Source: Phocaeicola faecium (GTDB taxonomy: Bacteria; Bacteroidota; Bacteroidia; Bacteroidales; Bacteroidaceae). From it: a stretch of 64,000 bases of DNA. The stretch's first letter is position 1. Each line of letters starts with the position of its first letter. The translations under genes were made by a program, and so were the position numbers. Shown one piece after another: positions 36,701 to 43,680 of the stretch. The stretch covers positions 119,067 through 183,066 of the forward strand of contig NZ_JACSPQ010000010.1 in assembly GCF_014837055.1 (NCBI RefSeq), read 5' to 3'. The notes beneath the pieces are model-generated. The model did no database searches, was not told the origin of the DNA, and worked only from the letters and a program-made list of their open reading frames with translations.

Positions 36701-36955
36701 GTGTTCTGGCCCAGCGAAGAAGGTCATCCGCAAGCGTTGGAAATGTTGCATAACAAAGAGATAGACATGGTGGTGAACATCCCGCGCGACTTGTCGGCAG
36801 GAGAGCTGGATAACGGTTACAAGATTCGCCGTGCAGCCATCGACTTGAATATTCCTTTGATAACCAACGCCCGTCTTGCCAGTGCGTTTATCAATGCGTT
36901 CTGCACCATGACGATTGACGATATCGCCATCAAAGGTTGGGATGAATATAAATAA
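33728..36955 (+). CDS. carB: Carbamoyl phosphate synthase, large subunit
   Basis: A 1075-aa protein with two homologous ATP-grasp halves that make carbamoyl phosphate from bicarbonate, ammonia and two ATP, for pyrimidines and arginine. Each half opens with a matching Rossmann-like motif: VLLLGSGALKIGEAGEFDYS near residue 8 and VVLGSGAYRIGSSVEFDW near 565. Halves are joined by the oligomerisation region, and a C-terminal MGS-like allosteric domain (about 940-1075, with TGGTSKFL) binds UMP or ornithine in homologues. Length matches E. coli CarB (1073). A terminator follows. Confidence 0.98.
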   Translation: MKENIKKVLLLGSGALKIGEAGEFDYSGSQALKALKEEGIQTVLINPNIATVQTSEGVADRIYFLPVTPYFVEKVIAKERPDGVLLSFGGQTALNCGVELYRAGVFEKYDVQVLGTPVQAIMDTEDRELFVKKLDEINVKTIKSEACENIEQARQAARDLGYPVIIRAAYALGGLGSGFCDNEDELNVLAEKAFSFSPQVLVEKSLKGWKEVEYEVVRDRFDNCITVCNMENFDPLGIHTGESIVIAPSQTLTNSEYHKLRELAIRIIRHIGIVGECNVQYAFDPESEDYRVIEVNARLSRSSALASKATGYPLAFVAAKLGLGYGLFDLKNSVTKTTSAFFEPALDYVVCKIPRWDLGKFHGVDRELGSSMKSVGEVMAIGRTFEEAIQKGLRMIGQGMHGFVENKELVIADIDKALREPTDKRIFVISKAMRAGYTVDQIHELTKIDKWFLYKLENIMQTSKELNDWGNNHNQIAQLPQDLLYKAKRQGFSDFQVARAIGYQGDMEDGILEVRRYRKSVGIVPVVKQIDTLAAEYPAQTNYLYLTYSGVANDVHYLGDHKSIVVLGSGAYRIGSSVEFDWCGVQALNTIRKEGYRSVMINYNPETVSTDYDMCDRLYFDELTFERVMDILDLENPHGVIVSTGGQIPNNLALRLDAQKVNILGTSAKSIDNAEDRDKFSAMLDRIGVDQPEWSALTSMEDINAFIEKVGFPVLVRPSYVLSGAAMNVCSNQEELERFLQLAANVSKKHPVVVSQFIEHAKEVEMDAVAQNGEIVAYAISEHIEFAGVHSGDATIQFPPQKLYVETVRRIKRISRQIAKELNISGPFNIQFLARENDIKVIECNLRASRSFPFVSKVLKINFIELATKVMLGIPVEKPEKNLFELDYVGIKASQFSFNRLQKADPVLGVDMASTGEVGCIGEDTSCAVLKAMLSVGYRIPQKNILMSTGAPKQKVDMLQAAQALKAKGYNIFATGGTSKFLTENGVENTRVFWPSEEGHPQALEMLHNKEIDMVVNIPRDLSAGELDNGYKIRRAAIDLNIPLITNARLASAFINAFCTMTIDDIAIKGWDEYK

Positions 36956-36991
36956 TTCCGTCGGGTAAGACATCTCGTTCAATTATATAGT

Positions 36992-37058
36992 AACACGGTT
37001 GATACGGACAGATGCGGTACAAACAAAGCCGCACTGCCTGTATCAGCCGTGTTTTTTT
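36992..37058 (+). terminator. Terminator of the purF-carAB operon
   Basis: AACACGG-TGATAC-CAG-GCGGT pairs with the complementary arm ending CCGTGTT, then seven T. The stem has small internal loops. Confidence 0.85.
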
Positions 37059-37098
37059 GCGTTAAAGGCAGATGATTATATTATTTCACATAAAAAGA

Positions 37099-37144
37099 TT
37101 TGTTTTATTACGAAAAAATCGTAGATTTGCGAAAAGTTCGTAAT
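37099..37144 (+). promoter_or_regulatory. Promoter with a dyad operator centred on the -7 box
   Basis: TTTG (37099-37102), 19 nt, TAGATTTG (37122-37129). The 8-bp inverted repeat ATTACGAA (37107-37114) / TTCGTAAT (37137-37144) is centred at 37125.5, exactly the centre of the -7 box. It is the natural candidate operator for the BlaI-type repressor encoded next. Confidence 0.7.
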
Positions 37145-37159
37145 TAACTTATATATAGC

Positions 37160-37525
37160 ATGGAACGATTAACAATACAAGAAGAAGAAGTAATGCGCTA
37201 CATCTGGCGGATAGGGGCATGTTTTATAAAAGATATAGTAAATCAATATGCCGAACCCCGTCCGCCTTATACAACGGTAGCGTCTATTGTCAACAACCTG
37301 AAGCGGAAAGGCTTTGTGGAAGCAAAGCGGTATGGAAATACATACCAGTACACCCCGCTGGTTCTTCAGAGCGAGTATAAAAAAACATCGGTAGGCACTT
37401 TCGTGCAGAATTATTTCGCCGATTCGTATAAAGAAATGGTTTCTTTTTTCGCCAAAGAACAGAAAGTATCGGTCGACGATTTGAAAGAAATCATCAACCT
37501 GATAGAGAAAGGAAAAGAAAAATAA
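37160..37525 (+). CDS. BlaI/MecI family transcriptional repressor
   Basis: A 121-aa winged-helix protein of the BlaI/MecI/CopY family: LTIQEEEVMRYIWRIGACFI (first helices), PPYTTVASIVNNLKRKGFV (recognition helix and wing) and a C-terminal dimerisation helix. In staphylococci such repressors are cleaved when the BlaR1 sensor detects a beta-lactam. The next gene, 21 bp downstream, encodes a BlaR1-like metalloprotease, completing the pair. A symmetric operator over its own promoter suggests autorepression. No beta-lactamase gene is nearby, so the inducing signal need not be an antibiotic. Confidence 0.92.
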   Translation: MERLTIQEEEVMRYIWRIGACFIKDIVNQYAEPRPPYTTVASIVNNLKRKGFVEAKRYGNTYQYTPLVLQSEYKKTSVGTFVQNYFADSYKEMVSFFAKEQKVSVDDLKEIINLIEKGKEK

Positions 37526-37546
37526 CCGTACTAATTTACACCCGAT

Positions 37547-38908
37547 ATGGCTACTGAGTTTATCTATCTGCTCCAAGTAAATGCAGGCATAGCGCTGTTT
37601 TATGCGTTTTATAAATTGTTCTGCTGCCGCGATACCTTTTTGGTGTGGCGCAGGGTAGTGTTGCTCTTGTTACCTGTACTTTCTTTCCTGCTCCCGTGGG
37701 TGGGTATGAGCGACTGGATGCAGGGGCAGACGGCAGTTACCCGGGTGGCAGATTACTACGAAACACTGGCTCTGCCGGAGGTGTTGGTAACTCCTCTGAA
37801 CTCTATGGGAAGAACGGTAGGATTCTACCGCTTGTGTTTCCTCGTCCTATGGGTAGGAATGGTGTGTCTTTGCGGTAGAATTTTAATCCAGTTAATCAGC
37901 CTTTTCCGGCTTGCCCGAATAAGCCCCTCAGGGGTTCTGGAAGGGGTGCGGGTGCGTTACCTGCAAGAGCCTTCCGGTGCGTTTTCTTTCTTTGGATGGA
38001 TATTCGTCTGCAAAGACTCGGTGAAGCCCGATGAAGTAAAAGAAGTACTGACACACGAGTTGGCACACGTCCGCCAATGGCATTCGGTAGATATCCTGCT
38101 GATGGAGGCGCTGACCGCTATTTGTTGGTGGAATCCTTTCGCGTGGTTAGTAAGGCAGGAGGTGCGCCGCAATCTGGAGTACCTTGCCGACCGCAGCGTC
38201 ATTGCGTCGGGCGTTGCTCCCCGCCATTATCAATACCATCTGTTACAGGCGGTATGCAGTTTTCCTGAAATCGGATTGTCGAATCATTTCAATTTCACTC
38301 ACCTTAAAGAACGTATTATCATGATGAACAAAAAGCAAACCAACGGCGCGGCGCATCTGAAGTATGTGCTGTTCGCCCTCCCGACTTTCGCCCTGCTGGT
38401 AGCCGGAAACGTATCGTGTACTTCCGAAACCAAGCCGGCAGATGAGGCTGTTCAGGAAAATCCGGAAAAAGTTGCGGTTGAGGCTGAGCCGGGTAAAGAG
38501 CAACCTGTACCTTCGGAATCTTCCAACGTGACAGTGTCTGTGGCTGAAGTAGGGGAAGGGCAGGCTATACCGGAAGCATCTTCAGCGGAAGAGGACATAC
38601 TGGAGGTGGCAGAAGTAATGCCGGAATTTCCCGGCGGATATAAAGCTCTGTTAGAATTCATATCGAAAAATGTCAGTTATCCGGAGGAAGCCATGAAAAA
38701 CGCATGGCAAGGACGGGTTGTCCTGCAATTTGTTATAGAGAAAGACGGAGCGGTGAGCAACATAAAGGTGCTTCGCAGCGTGAATGAAACTTTAGACAAC
38801 GAAGCCATGCGGGTTATTCGGGAAATGCCTAAATGGACTCCGGGTAAAGACAAGGGGAAAGAGGTACGTTGTAAGTATACTATCCCAATCGTTTTTGCAC
38901 TTAAATAA
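37547..38908 (+). CDS. BlaR1-type M56 metallopeptidase fused to a TonB C-terminal domain
   Basis: A 453-aa membrane protein. N-terminal membrane segments (about 10-25, 34-52, 95-119) lead to a gluzincin protease domain with HELAH at 170-174 and the third zinc ligand in EYLAD (211-215). A further membrane segment at about 272-290 is followed by a Pro/Glu-rich linker (295-345). Residues 350-453 form a TonB C-terminal domain (MPEFPGGYKALLEF, YPEEAMKNAWQGRVVLQFVI, MPKWTPGKDKGKEV). The penicillin-binding sensor domain of true BlaR1 is missing and replaced by TonB. The pairing with BlaI suggests signal-triggered cleavage of the repressor. What the TonB domain senses is unknown. Confidence 0.88.
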   Translation: MATEFIYLLQVNAGIALFYAFYKLFCCRDTFLVWRRVVLLLLPVLSFLLPWVGMSDWMQGQTAVTRVADYYETLALPEVLVTPLNSMGRTVGFYRLCFLVLWVGMVCLCGRILIQLISLFRLARISPSGVLEGVRVRYLQEPSGAFSFFGWIFVCKDSVKPDEVKEVLTHELAHVRQWHSVDILLMEALTAICWWNPFAWLVRQEVRRNLEYLADRSVIASGVAPRHYQYHLLQAVCSFPEIGLSNHFNFTHLKERIIMMNKKQTNGAAHLKYVLFALPTFALLVAGNVSCTSETKPADEAVQENPEKVAVEAEPGKEQPVPSESSNVTVSVAEVGEGQAIPEASSAEEDILEVAEVMPEFPGGYKALLEFISKNVSYPEEAMKNAWQGRVVLQFVIEKDGAVSNIKVLRSVNETLDNEAMRVIREMPKWTPGKDKGKEVRCKYTIPIVFALK

Positions 38909-38920
38909 ACAGAAACAATA

Positions 38921-38944
38921 CAGGCACGCTTTCTGGCGTGCCTG
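38921..38944. terminator. Hairpin between convergent genes
   Basis: CAGGCACGC and GCGTGCCTG form a 9-bp stem between the BlaR1-TonB gene and the minus-strand aminotransferase. It lacks a T run on the plus strand, so it may serve either direction weakly. Confidence 0.6.
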
Positions 38945-38956
38945 CGTATGTACTGA

Positions 38957-40132
38957 TCAAGAATCCAAGCCTTCGTAAGCTGTTCGGAGTTGCTTCATCG
39001 CCTGCTCCAGCACCGAGCGCGGGCAACCTGCGTTCAGCCGCATGAAGCCAGCCCCTTCCTTGCCGAACATCTCCCCGTCGTTCAGTGCCAATCCGGCCTT
39101 CGAAACGAAGAAATCATTCAGTTCGTCGTGCGTCAATCCCAATTCGCGGCAGTCTAACCATACTAAATAAGAAGCCTGCGGACGCATAGCCTTTATCTTC
39201 GGCGTATGCGTCTTGAGGAAATTGTCGATGTAATCAATGTTTCCCTGAATGTATGCCAGACACTGCTCCAACCACTCTTCGCCCTGTGTGTAAGCCGCTT
39301 CTACTGCCGGATATGCCAATACGTGCCCCATATCCAGCTCGCCCGCATCCAAATAAGTACGGAACTGCCGGCGCAGACTGTCGTTATATATAATGGTATG
39401 CGAAGCCGCCATCCCCGGCATGTTGAACGCCTTGCTGGGAGCCATGAACGTAACCGAATTGTTTCTGGCGCGTTCCGAAATCATGGCGAACGGACGATGC
39501 CGGTAAGGAGGAAGCGTTAGGTCGGCATGGATTTCGTCGGAGAACACAATCACGTGATGCTCGGCACAAATGTCGGCTACGGCGTTCAGTTCTTCTTCCG
39601 TCCATACCACTCCTCCGGGATTATGCGGATTACAGAGGATGAATACACGCACCCCCTCGATGTTGCGGCGGAAAGCCTCTAAGTCCATACGGTAATGACC
39701 GTCGGTAAGTTGCAGCGGGCATTCCACCAAACGGCGGTTGTTCCGTTTTACTAACCACGCGAAAGGATGATACACCGGAGGCATAATCATGACCTTCTCT
39801 TCCGGGCGGGTGAAACAGTTCAGCGCCATGCCCAGCCCCGGTACGATACCCGGCACATAGTTCAGGTGTTTCGTTTCAATTTCCATGCCGTAACGTCGCT
39901 TTACCCAGTCGGTAATCGCCCGGTAATAACTTTCAGGTTTGGCGGTATAACCTAAAATAGGATGTTCGCAACGTTTGCGGATGGCGTTGATGACATACGG
40001 CGGCGTGGCAAAATCCATGTCTGCCACCCAGAGCGGTATCAAGTCCGTCCGTCCCCAAATCTCTTTCATGCCGTCTACTTTTTCTGCGCTTGTTCCGGCT
40101 CGGTTTATCACTTCATCGAAATTATACTTCAT
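38957..40132 (-). CDS. MalY/PatB family PLP enzyme (cystathionine beta-lyase/aminotransferase)
   Basis: A 391-aa fold-type I PLP enzyme. It opens FDEVINRAGTSAEKVDGMKE, shared by the MalY/PatB group, with LWVADMDFATPP next. The PLP lysine is in MAPSKAFNMPG, and the NPHNPGG loop matches the group. Members cleave cystathionine or cysteine conjugates (C-S lyase). E. coli MalY is also a regulator of the maltose system. The gene stands alone on the minus strand between the BlaR1-TonB gene and the phe operon, with no genes of sulfur metabolism nearby, so the physiological substrate is uncertain. Confidence 0.9.
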   Translation of the reverse strand: MKYNFDEVINRAGTSAEKVDGMKEIWGRTDLIPLWVADMDFATPPYVINAIRKRCEHPILGYTAKPESYYRAITDWVKRRYGMEIETKHLNYVPGIVPGLGMALNCFTRPEEKVMIMPPVYHPFAWLVKRNNRRLVECPLQLTDGHYRMDLEAFRRNIEGVRVFILCNPHNPGGVVWTEEELNAVADICAEHHVIVFSDEIHADLTLPPYRHRPFAMISERARNNSVTFMAPSKAFNMPGMAASHTIIYNDSLRRQFRTYLDAGELDMGHVLAYPAVEAAYTQGEEWLEQCLAYIQGNIDYIDNFLKTHTPKIKAMRPQASYLVWLDCRELGLTHDELNDFFVSKAGLALNDGEMFGKEGAGFMRLNAGCPRSVLEQAMKQLRTAYEGLDS

Positions 40133-40297
40133 TGTAAAATCAGTAATTATTGGTTTATTGAATTGTCGGATTTATTTCTCACTTCCGGATTGATGGAACA
40201 TACGTCTGTACGGACGTAAATCGAAGGATAAAGGTAATACAAAAAAGAAGAAGTCTGTTTGAGTCGAAAAAAAATATGAGAAAAAGTTTGCAAAATA

Positions 40298-40327
40298 TTT
40301 GTTTGTTCAAGAAAATTATTACTTTTG
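40298..40327 (+). promoter_or_regulatory. Promoter of the phe/tyr operon leader
   Basis: TTTG (40298-40301), 18 nt, TACTTTTG (40320-40327). The leader-peptide ATG follows at 40356. Confidence 0.75.
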
Positions 40328-40355
40328 CAACGTAAACCATAACAAAATAACAACA

Positions 40356-40442
40356 ATGAAAATAATTGCGACTTACTTCTTCTTTTCCTTTTATTACTTT
40401 TACTTTAGCAATGAAGTGAAGCGGGAGTTTGTGCGTGTATAA
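40356..40442 (+). CDS. pheL: Phe/Tyr-rich leader peptide of the aromatic operon
   Basis: A 28-codon ORF whose residues 7-17 are YFFFSFYYFYF: ten of eleven are Phe or Tyr. It starts about 20-25 nt after the predicted transcription start, with an A-rich region and no Shine-Dalgarno site before the ATG. It ends at TAA 34 nt before a terminator. Leader bases 40419-40430 (AAGCGGGAGTTT) can pair with the terminator's left arm (AAAGTCCCGCTT, 40476-40487) over 11 of 12 positions. Stalling at Phe/Tyr codons would leave this segment free and prevent termination, while translation to the stop would cover it. The downstream genes make Phe and Tyr. The symbol is by analogy. Confidence 0.85.
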   Translation: MKIIATYFFFSFYYFYFSNEVKREFVRV

Positions 40443-40475
40443 TTGAATAAAATTGTAATACGATAGATAGATTTC

Positions 40476-40512
40476 AAAGTCCCGCTTCCGTAAGAAAGCG
40501 GGACTTTTTTTT
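40476..40512 (+). terminator. Attenuator terminator of the phe/tyr operon
   Basis: AAAGTCCCGCTT and AAGCGGGACTTT form a perfect 12-bp stem with an 8-nt loop and eight T (six beyond the stem), 18 bp before pheA. Confidence 0.92.
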
Positions 40513-40529
40513 AACGTTAAGAAAGCATT

Positions 40530-41378
40530 ATGAAAATGAAGAGAGTAGCGATACAAGGCGTTCCGGGTTCGTATCACGACATTGCAGCCCATAAATATTT
40601 CAAAGACGAAGAAATAGAGCTGATTTGTTGTAATACGTTCGAGGAGGTGTTCGAACAGATGCGCAAAGACAGTAACGTATTGGGTTTGATAGCCATCGAA
40701 AATACCATTGCAGGAAGCCTGCTCCATAATTATGAATTGTTGCGCGAAAGTGGTGCAACGATTATCGGAGAGCATAAACTCCGTATCAGTCACAGCATTA
40801 TGTGTTTGCCCGGTGAAGAGTGGGGGACACTGACCGAGGTGAATTCCCACCCGGTGGCGTTGGCGCAATGTCGTGACTTCTTGCAACACCATCCGCAGTT
40901 GAAGGTGGTAGAAACCGAAGATACTGCAGCAAGCGCACGTGATATAAAAGAGAAAGGACTGAAAGGACATGCTGCCATTTGTTCGAAATATGCTGCCCAA
41001 CTGTATGGCATGAAAATTTTGCAGGAAGGCATTGAGACAAACAAGCATAATTTTACCCGTTTTCTGGTGATTTGTGACCCGTGGCTGGCAGACGAACTGA
41101 AAGACCGTTCGAAGGTAAACAAGGCGAATATCGTATTTTCATTACCTCACAGCGAAGGCAGTTTGTCGCAAGTATTGTCTATCTTTTCGTTCTATAAAAT
41201 AAACCTGACCAAAATCCAGTCGTTGCCCATCATCGGACGCGAATGGGAATATATGTTTTACGTCGATGTGATGTTTAACGACTATTTGCGCTATAAACAG
41301 TCTATCGACGCCGTAACCCCATTGACTAAAGCACTTAAAATATTAGGAGAATATGCAGAAGGAGAATCAACCATATAA
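40530..41378 (+). CDS. pheA: Prephenate dehydratase
   Basis: A 282-aa monofunctional enzyme converting prephenate to phenylpyruvate. The N-terminal catalytic domain starts RVAIQGVPGSYHDIAAHKYF and includes the ENTIAGSLLHNYELL segment. The key threonine is in the KHNFTRFLVI motif. The C-terminal ACT domain (about 195-280, FSLPHSEGSLSQVLSIFSF) binds phenylalanine for feedback inhibition. Chorismate mutase is not fused here as in E. coli but sits on the DAHP synthase two genes on. It is the first structural gene after the leader, and its end overlaps the next gene by 26 bp. Confidence 0.96.
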   Translation: MKMKRVAIQGVPGSYHDIAAHKYFKDEEIELICCNTFEEVFEQMRKDSNVLGLIAIENTIAGSLLHNYELLRESGATIIGEHKLRISHSIMCLPGEEWGTLTEVNSHPVALAQCRDFLQHHPQLKVVETEDTAASARDIKEKGLKGHAAICSKYAAQLYGMKILQEGIETNKHNFTRFLVICDPWLADELKDRSKVNKANIVFSLPHSEGSLSQVLSIFSFYKINLTKIQSLPIIGREWEYMFYVDVMFNDYLRYKQSIDAVTPLTKALKILGEYAEGESTI

Positions 41379-42540
41379 TATACAGCCTGCCGACCGTTTG
41401 GCAAGCGTAAGCGAATATTATTTCAGCCGCAAGCTGAAAGAAGTGGCAAAGATGAATGCCGAAGGTAAAGACGTGATCAGTCTGGGTATCGGAAGTCCCG
41501 ACCTGCCGCCTTCGCCCGAAACCATCGATGTATTGTGTGAAAATGCCCGTAAGCCCGACGCCCACGGGTATCAGCCCACGGTGGGGATACCCGAACTGCG
41601 CAAAGCGATGGCAGACTGGTATAAACGCTGGTACGATGTAGACCTTGACCCGGCTACGGAAATCCAACCGCTTATCGGTTCGAAGGAAGGAATACTTCAC
41701 GTGACACTGGCACTGGTAAATCCCGGCGACCAAGTATTGGTTCCTAATCCGGGATATCCTACCTATACCTCGCTAAACAAAATTTTAGGCAGTGAGATAG
41801 TGAACTATAACCTGCGTGAAGACAATCACTGGCAACCGGACTTTGAGGAACTGGAGCGTATGGATTTGAGCCGCGTGAAAATCATGTGGACCAACTATCC
41901 GAATATGCCTACGGGAGCCAATGCTACGATGGAGCTTTACGAGCGTTTGGTGGATTTTGCCCGCCGTCATAGCATCGTTATTGTCAACGATAATCCGTAC
42001 AGCTTTATCCTGAACCGCAAGCCGATTAGTATTCTGAATGTTCCGGGAGCAAAAGAATGTTGTATCGAGTTTAACTCAATGAGTAAGAGCCACAATATGC
42101 CCGGTTGGCGTGTAGGGCTTCTGGCTACCAATGCCACCTTCGTACAATGGATATTGAAGATAAAGAGCAATATTGACTCCGGTACATTCCGCCCCATGCA
42201 GTTGGCTGCTGCCCAAGCCTACCATAACAGTGCCGAGTGGCATGAAGAAGCAAACTACGAAGTGTACAGTCGCCGTCGCCGGCTGGCAGAAGAAATCATG
42301 ACCACGTTGGGTTGTACGTTCGACCCCGAACAGGTGGGCATGTTCTTGTGGGGACGCATTCCCGACAGCTATGCCGATGTAGAAGAACTTACAGAAAAAG
42401 TTTTGCATGAGGCTCGCGTTTTCATTACGCCGGGATTTATTTTCGGCAGCAACGGAAAACGCTACATCCGCATCTCGCTCTGTGCAAAGGAAGATAAGCT
42501 GGCAGAGGCATTGAACCGTATTAAAAAGATTATGGACTGA
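41353..42540 (+). CDS. Class I/II aminotransferase, probably aromatic
   Basis: A 395-aa fold-type I PLP enzyme resembling the LL-diaminopimelate/aspartate aminotransferase subgroup. Landmarks are ISLGIGSPDLPPSP, PNPGYPTYTS, NYPNMPTGA and the PLP lysine in NSMSKSHNMPGWRVG. The start codon lies inside pheA (26-bp overlap), implying translational coupling. Its position between prephenate dehydratase and DAHP synthase suggests transamination of phenylpyruvate and 4-hydroxyphenylpyruvate to Phe and Tyr. That substrate choice is inferred from context only. Confidence 0.87.
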   Translation: MQKENQPYNIQPADRLASVSEYYFSRKLKEVAKMNAEGKDVISLGIGSPDLPPSPETIDVLCENARKPDAHGYQPTVGIPELRKAMADWYKRWYDVDLDPATEIQPLIGSKEGILHVTLALVNPGDQVLVPNPGYPTYTSLNKILGSEIVNYNLREDNHWQPDFEELERMDLSRVKIMWTNYPNMPTGANATMELYERLVDFARRHSIVIVNDNPYSFILNRKPISILNVPGAKECCIEFNSMSKSHNMPGWRVGLLATNATFVQWILKIKSNIDSGTFRPMQLAAAQAYHNSAEWHEEANYEVYSRRRRLAEEIMTTLGCTFDPEQVGMFLWGRIPDSYADVEELTEKVLHEARVFITPGFIFGSNGKRYIRISLCAKEDKLAEALNRIKKIMD

Positions 42541-42586
42541 CGAAAGTTTTGTCCTCTGAATGTGAATACTTAAAAACTTTAAAGAT

Positions 42587-43654
42587 ATGGAACTTGATTT
42601 ACAACCTATCGAACTGGAAGGCGTATCTAAAGAACGTCCGTTGGTAATAGCAGGACCTTGCAGCGCCGAAACTGAAGAACAAGTGATGTCTACCGCCAAG
42701 CAGTTGGCAGACAAAGGTATCAAAATATTCCGTGCCGGAATCTGGAAACCCCGTACAAAACCGGGAGGTTTCGAAGGGATCGGCGTAGAGGGATTGGCTT
42801 GGCTGAAAGAAGTGAAGAAAGAAACCGGTATGTATGTTACCACAGAGGTTGCCACTGCCAAACACGTGTACGAATGTCTGAAAGCAGGTATCGACCTGTT
42901 GTGGATAGGTGCGCGTACTACTGCAAACCCCTTTGCCGTACAGGAAATAGCCGATGCACTGAAAGGCGTAGACATTCCTATATTGATAAAGAATCCCGTG
43001 AACCCTGATTTGGAACTGTGGATTGGAGCATTGGAACGTATCAATAATGCCGGACTGAAACGTATTGGAGCCATTCATCGCGGATTCTCGTCTTACGACA
43101 AGAAAATATACCGTAACCTTCCGCAATGGCATATTCCGATAGAATTGCGCCGCCGCATCCCGAATCTGCCGATATTGTGCGACCCCAGCCACATCGGAGG
43201 AAAACGTGAACTGATTGCTCCGCTTTGCCAGCAGGCTATGGACTTGGGATTTGACGGATTGATTGTAGAATCTCATTGTAACCCCGACGGAGCATGGAGT
43301 GACGCTTCTCAGCAGGTTACTCCCGACGTATTAGATTACATCTTAAACCTGTTGGTTATCCGCAGCGAGCACCAGTCTACCGAAAACCTGAACGAACTGC
43401 GCCGGCAGATAGACGAATGTGATAACGACCTGATGGAAGTGCTTGCAAAACGTATGCGTGTATGCCGCGAAATCGGTACTTTCAAGAAAGAACATAACAT
43501 GACCATCCTTCAAACTGGACGTTACAATGAAATATTAGACAAGCGCGGTGCGCAAGGTTCGTTGTGTGGCATGGATGCTAATTTTGTAAAGCAAGTCTTT
43601 GAACTGATTCACGAAGAAAGTGTTCGTCAGCAAATGGAAATCATTAACAAATAA
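42587..43654 (+). CDS. DAHP synthase / chorismate mutase fusion
   Basis: A 355-aa bifunctional enzyme. Residues 1-260 are a type I (AroG-beta/KdsA-like) 3-deoxy-7-phosphoheptulonate synthase with VIAGPCSAETEEQV, FRAGIWKPRTKPGGFEG and CDPSHIGGKRELI. Residues 265-355 are an AroQ-type all-helical chorismate mutase (ELRRQIDECDNDLMEVLAKR). The order is DAHPS first and mutase last, as known in other Bacteroidetes. The mutase domain can also act as a prephenate- or chorismate-sensing regulator in such fusions. It joins the first shikimate step to the Phe/Tyr branch point in one operon. Confidence 0.94.
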   Translation: MELDLQPIELEGVSKERPLVIAGPCSAETEEQVMSTAKQLADKGIKIFRAGIWKPRTKPGGFEGIGVEGLAWLKEVKKETGMYVTTEVATAKHVYECLKAGIDLLWIGARTTANPFAVQEIADALKGVDIPILIKNPVNPDLELWIGALERINNAGLKRIGAIHRGFSSYDKKIYRNLPQWHIPIELRRRIPNLPILCDPSHIGGKRELIAPLCQQAMDLGFDGLIVESHCNPDGAWSDASQQVTPDVLDYILNLLVIRSEHQSTENLNELRRQIDECDNDLMEVLAKRMRVCREIGTFKKEHNMTILQTGRYNEILDKRGAQGSLCGMDANFVKQVFELIHEESVRQQMEIINK

Positions 43655-43680
43655 ACCATAAATATATAAATCAAGAATAA

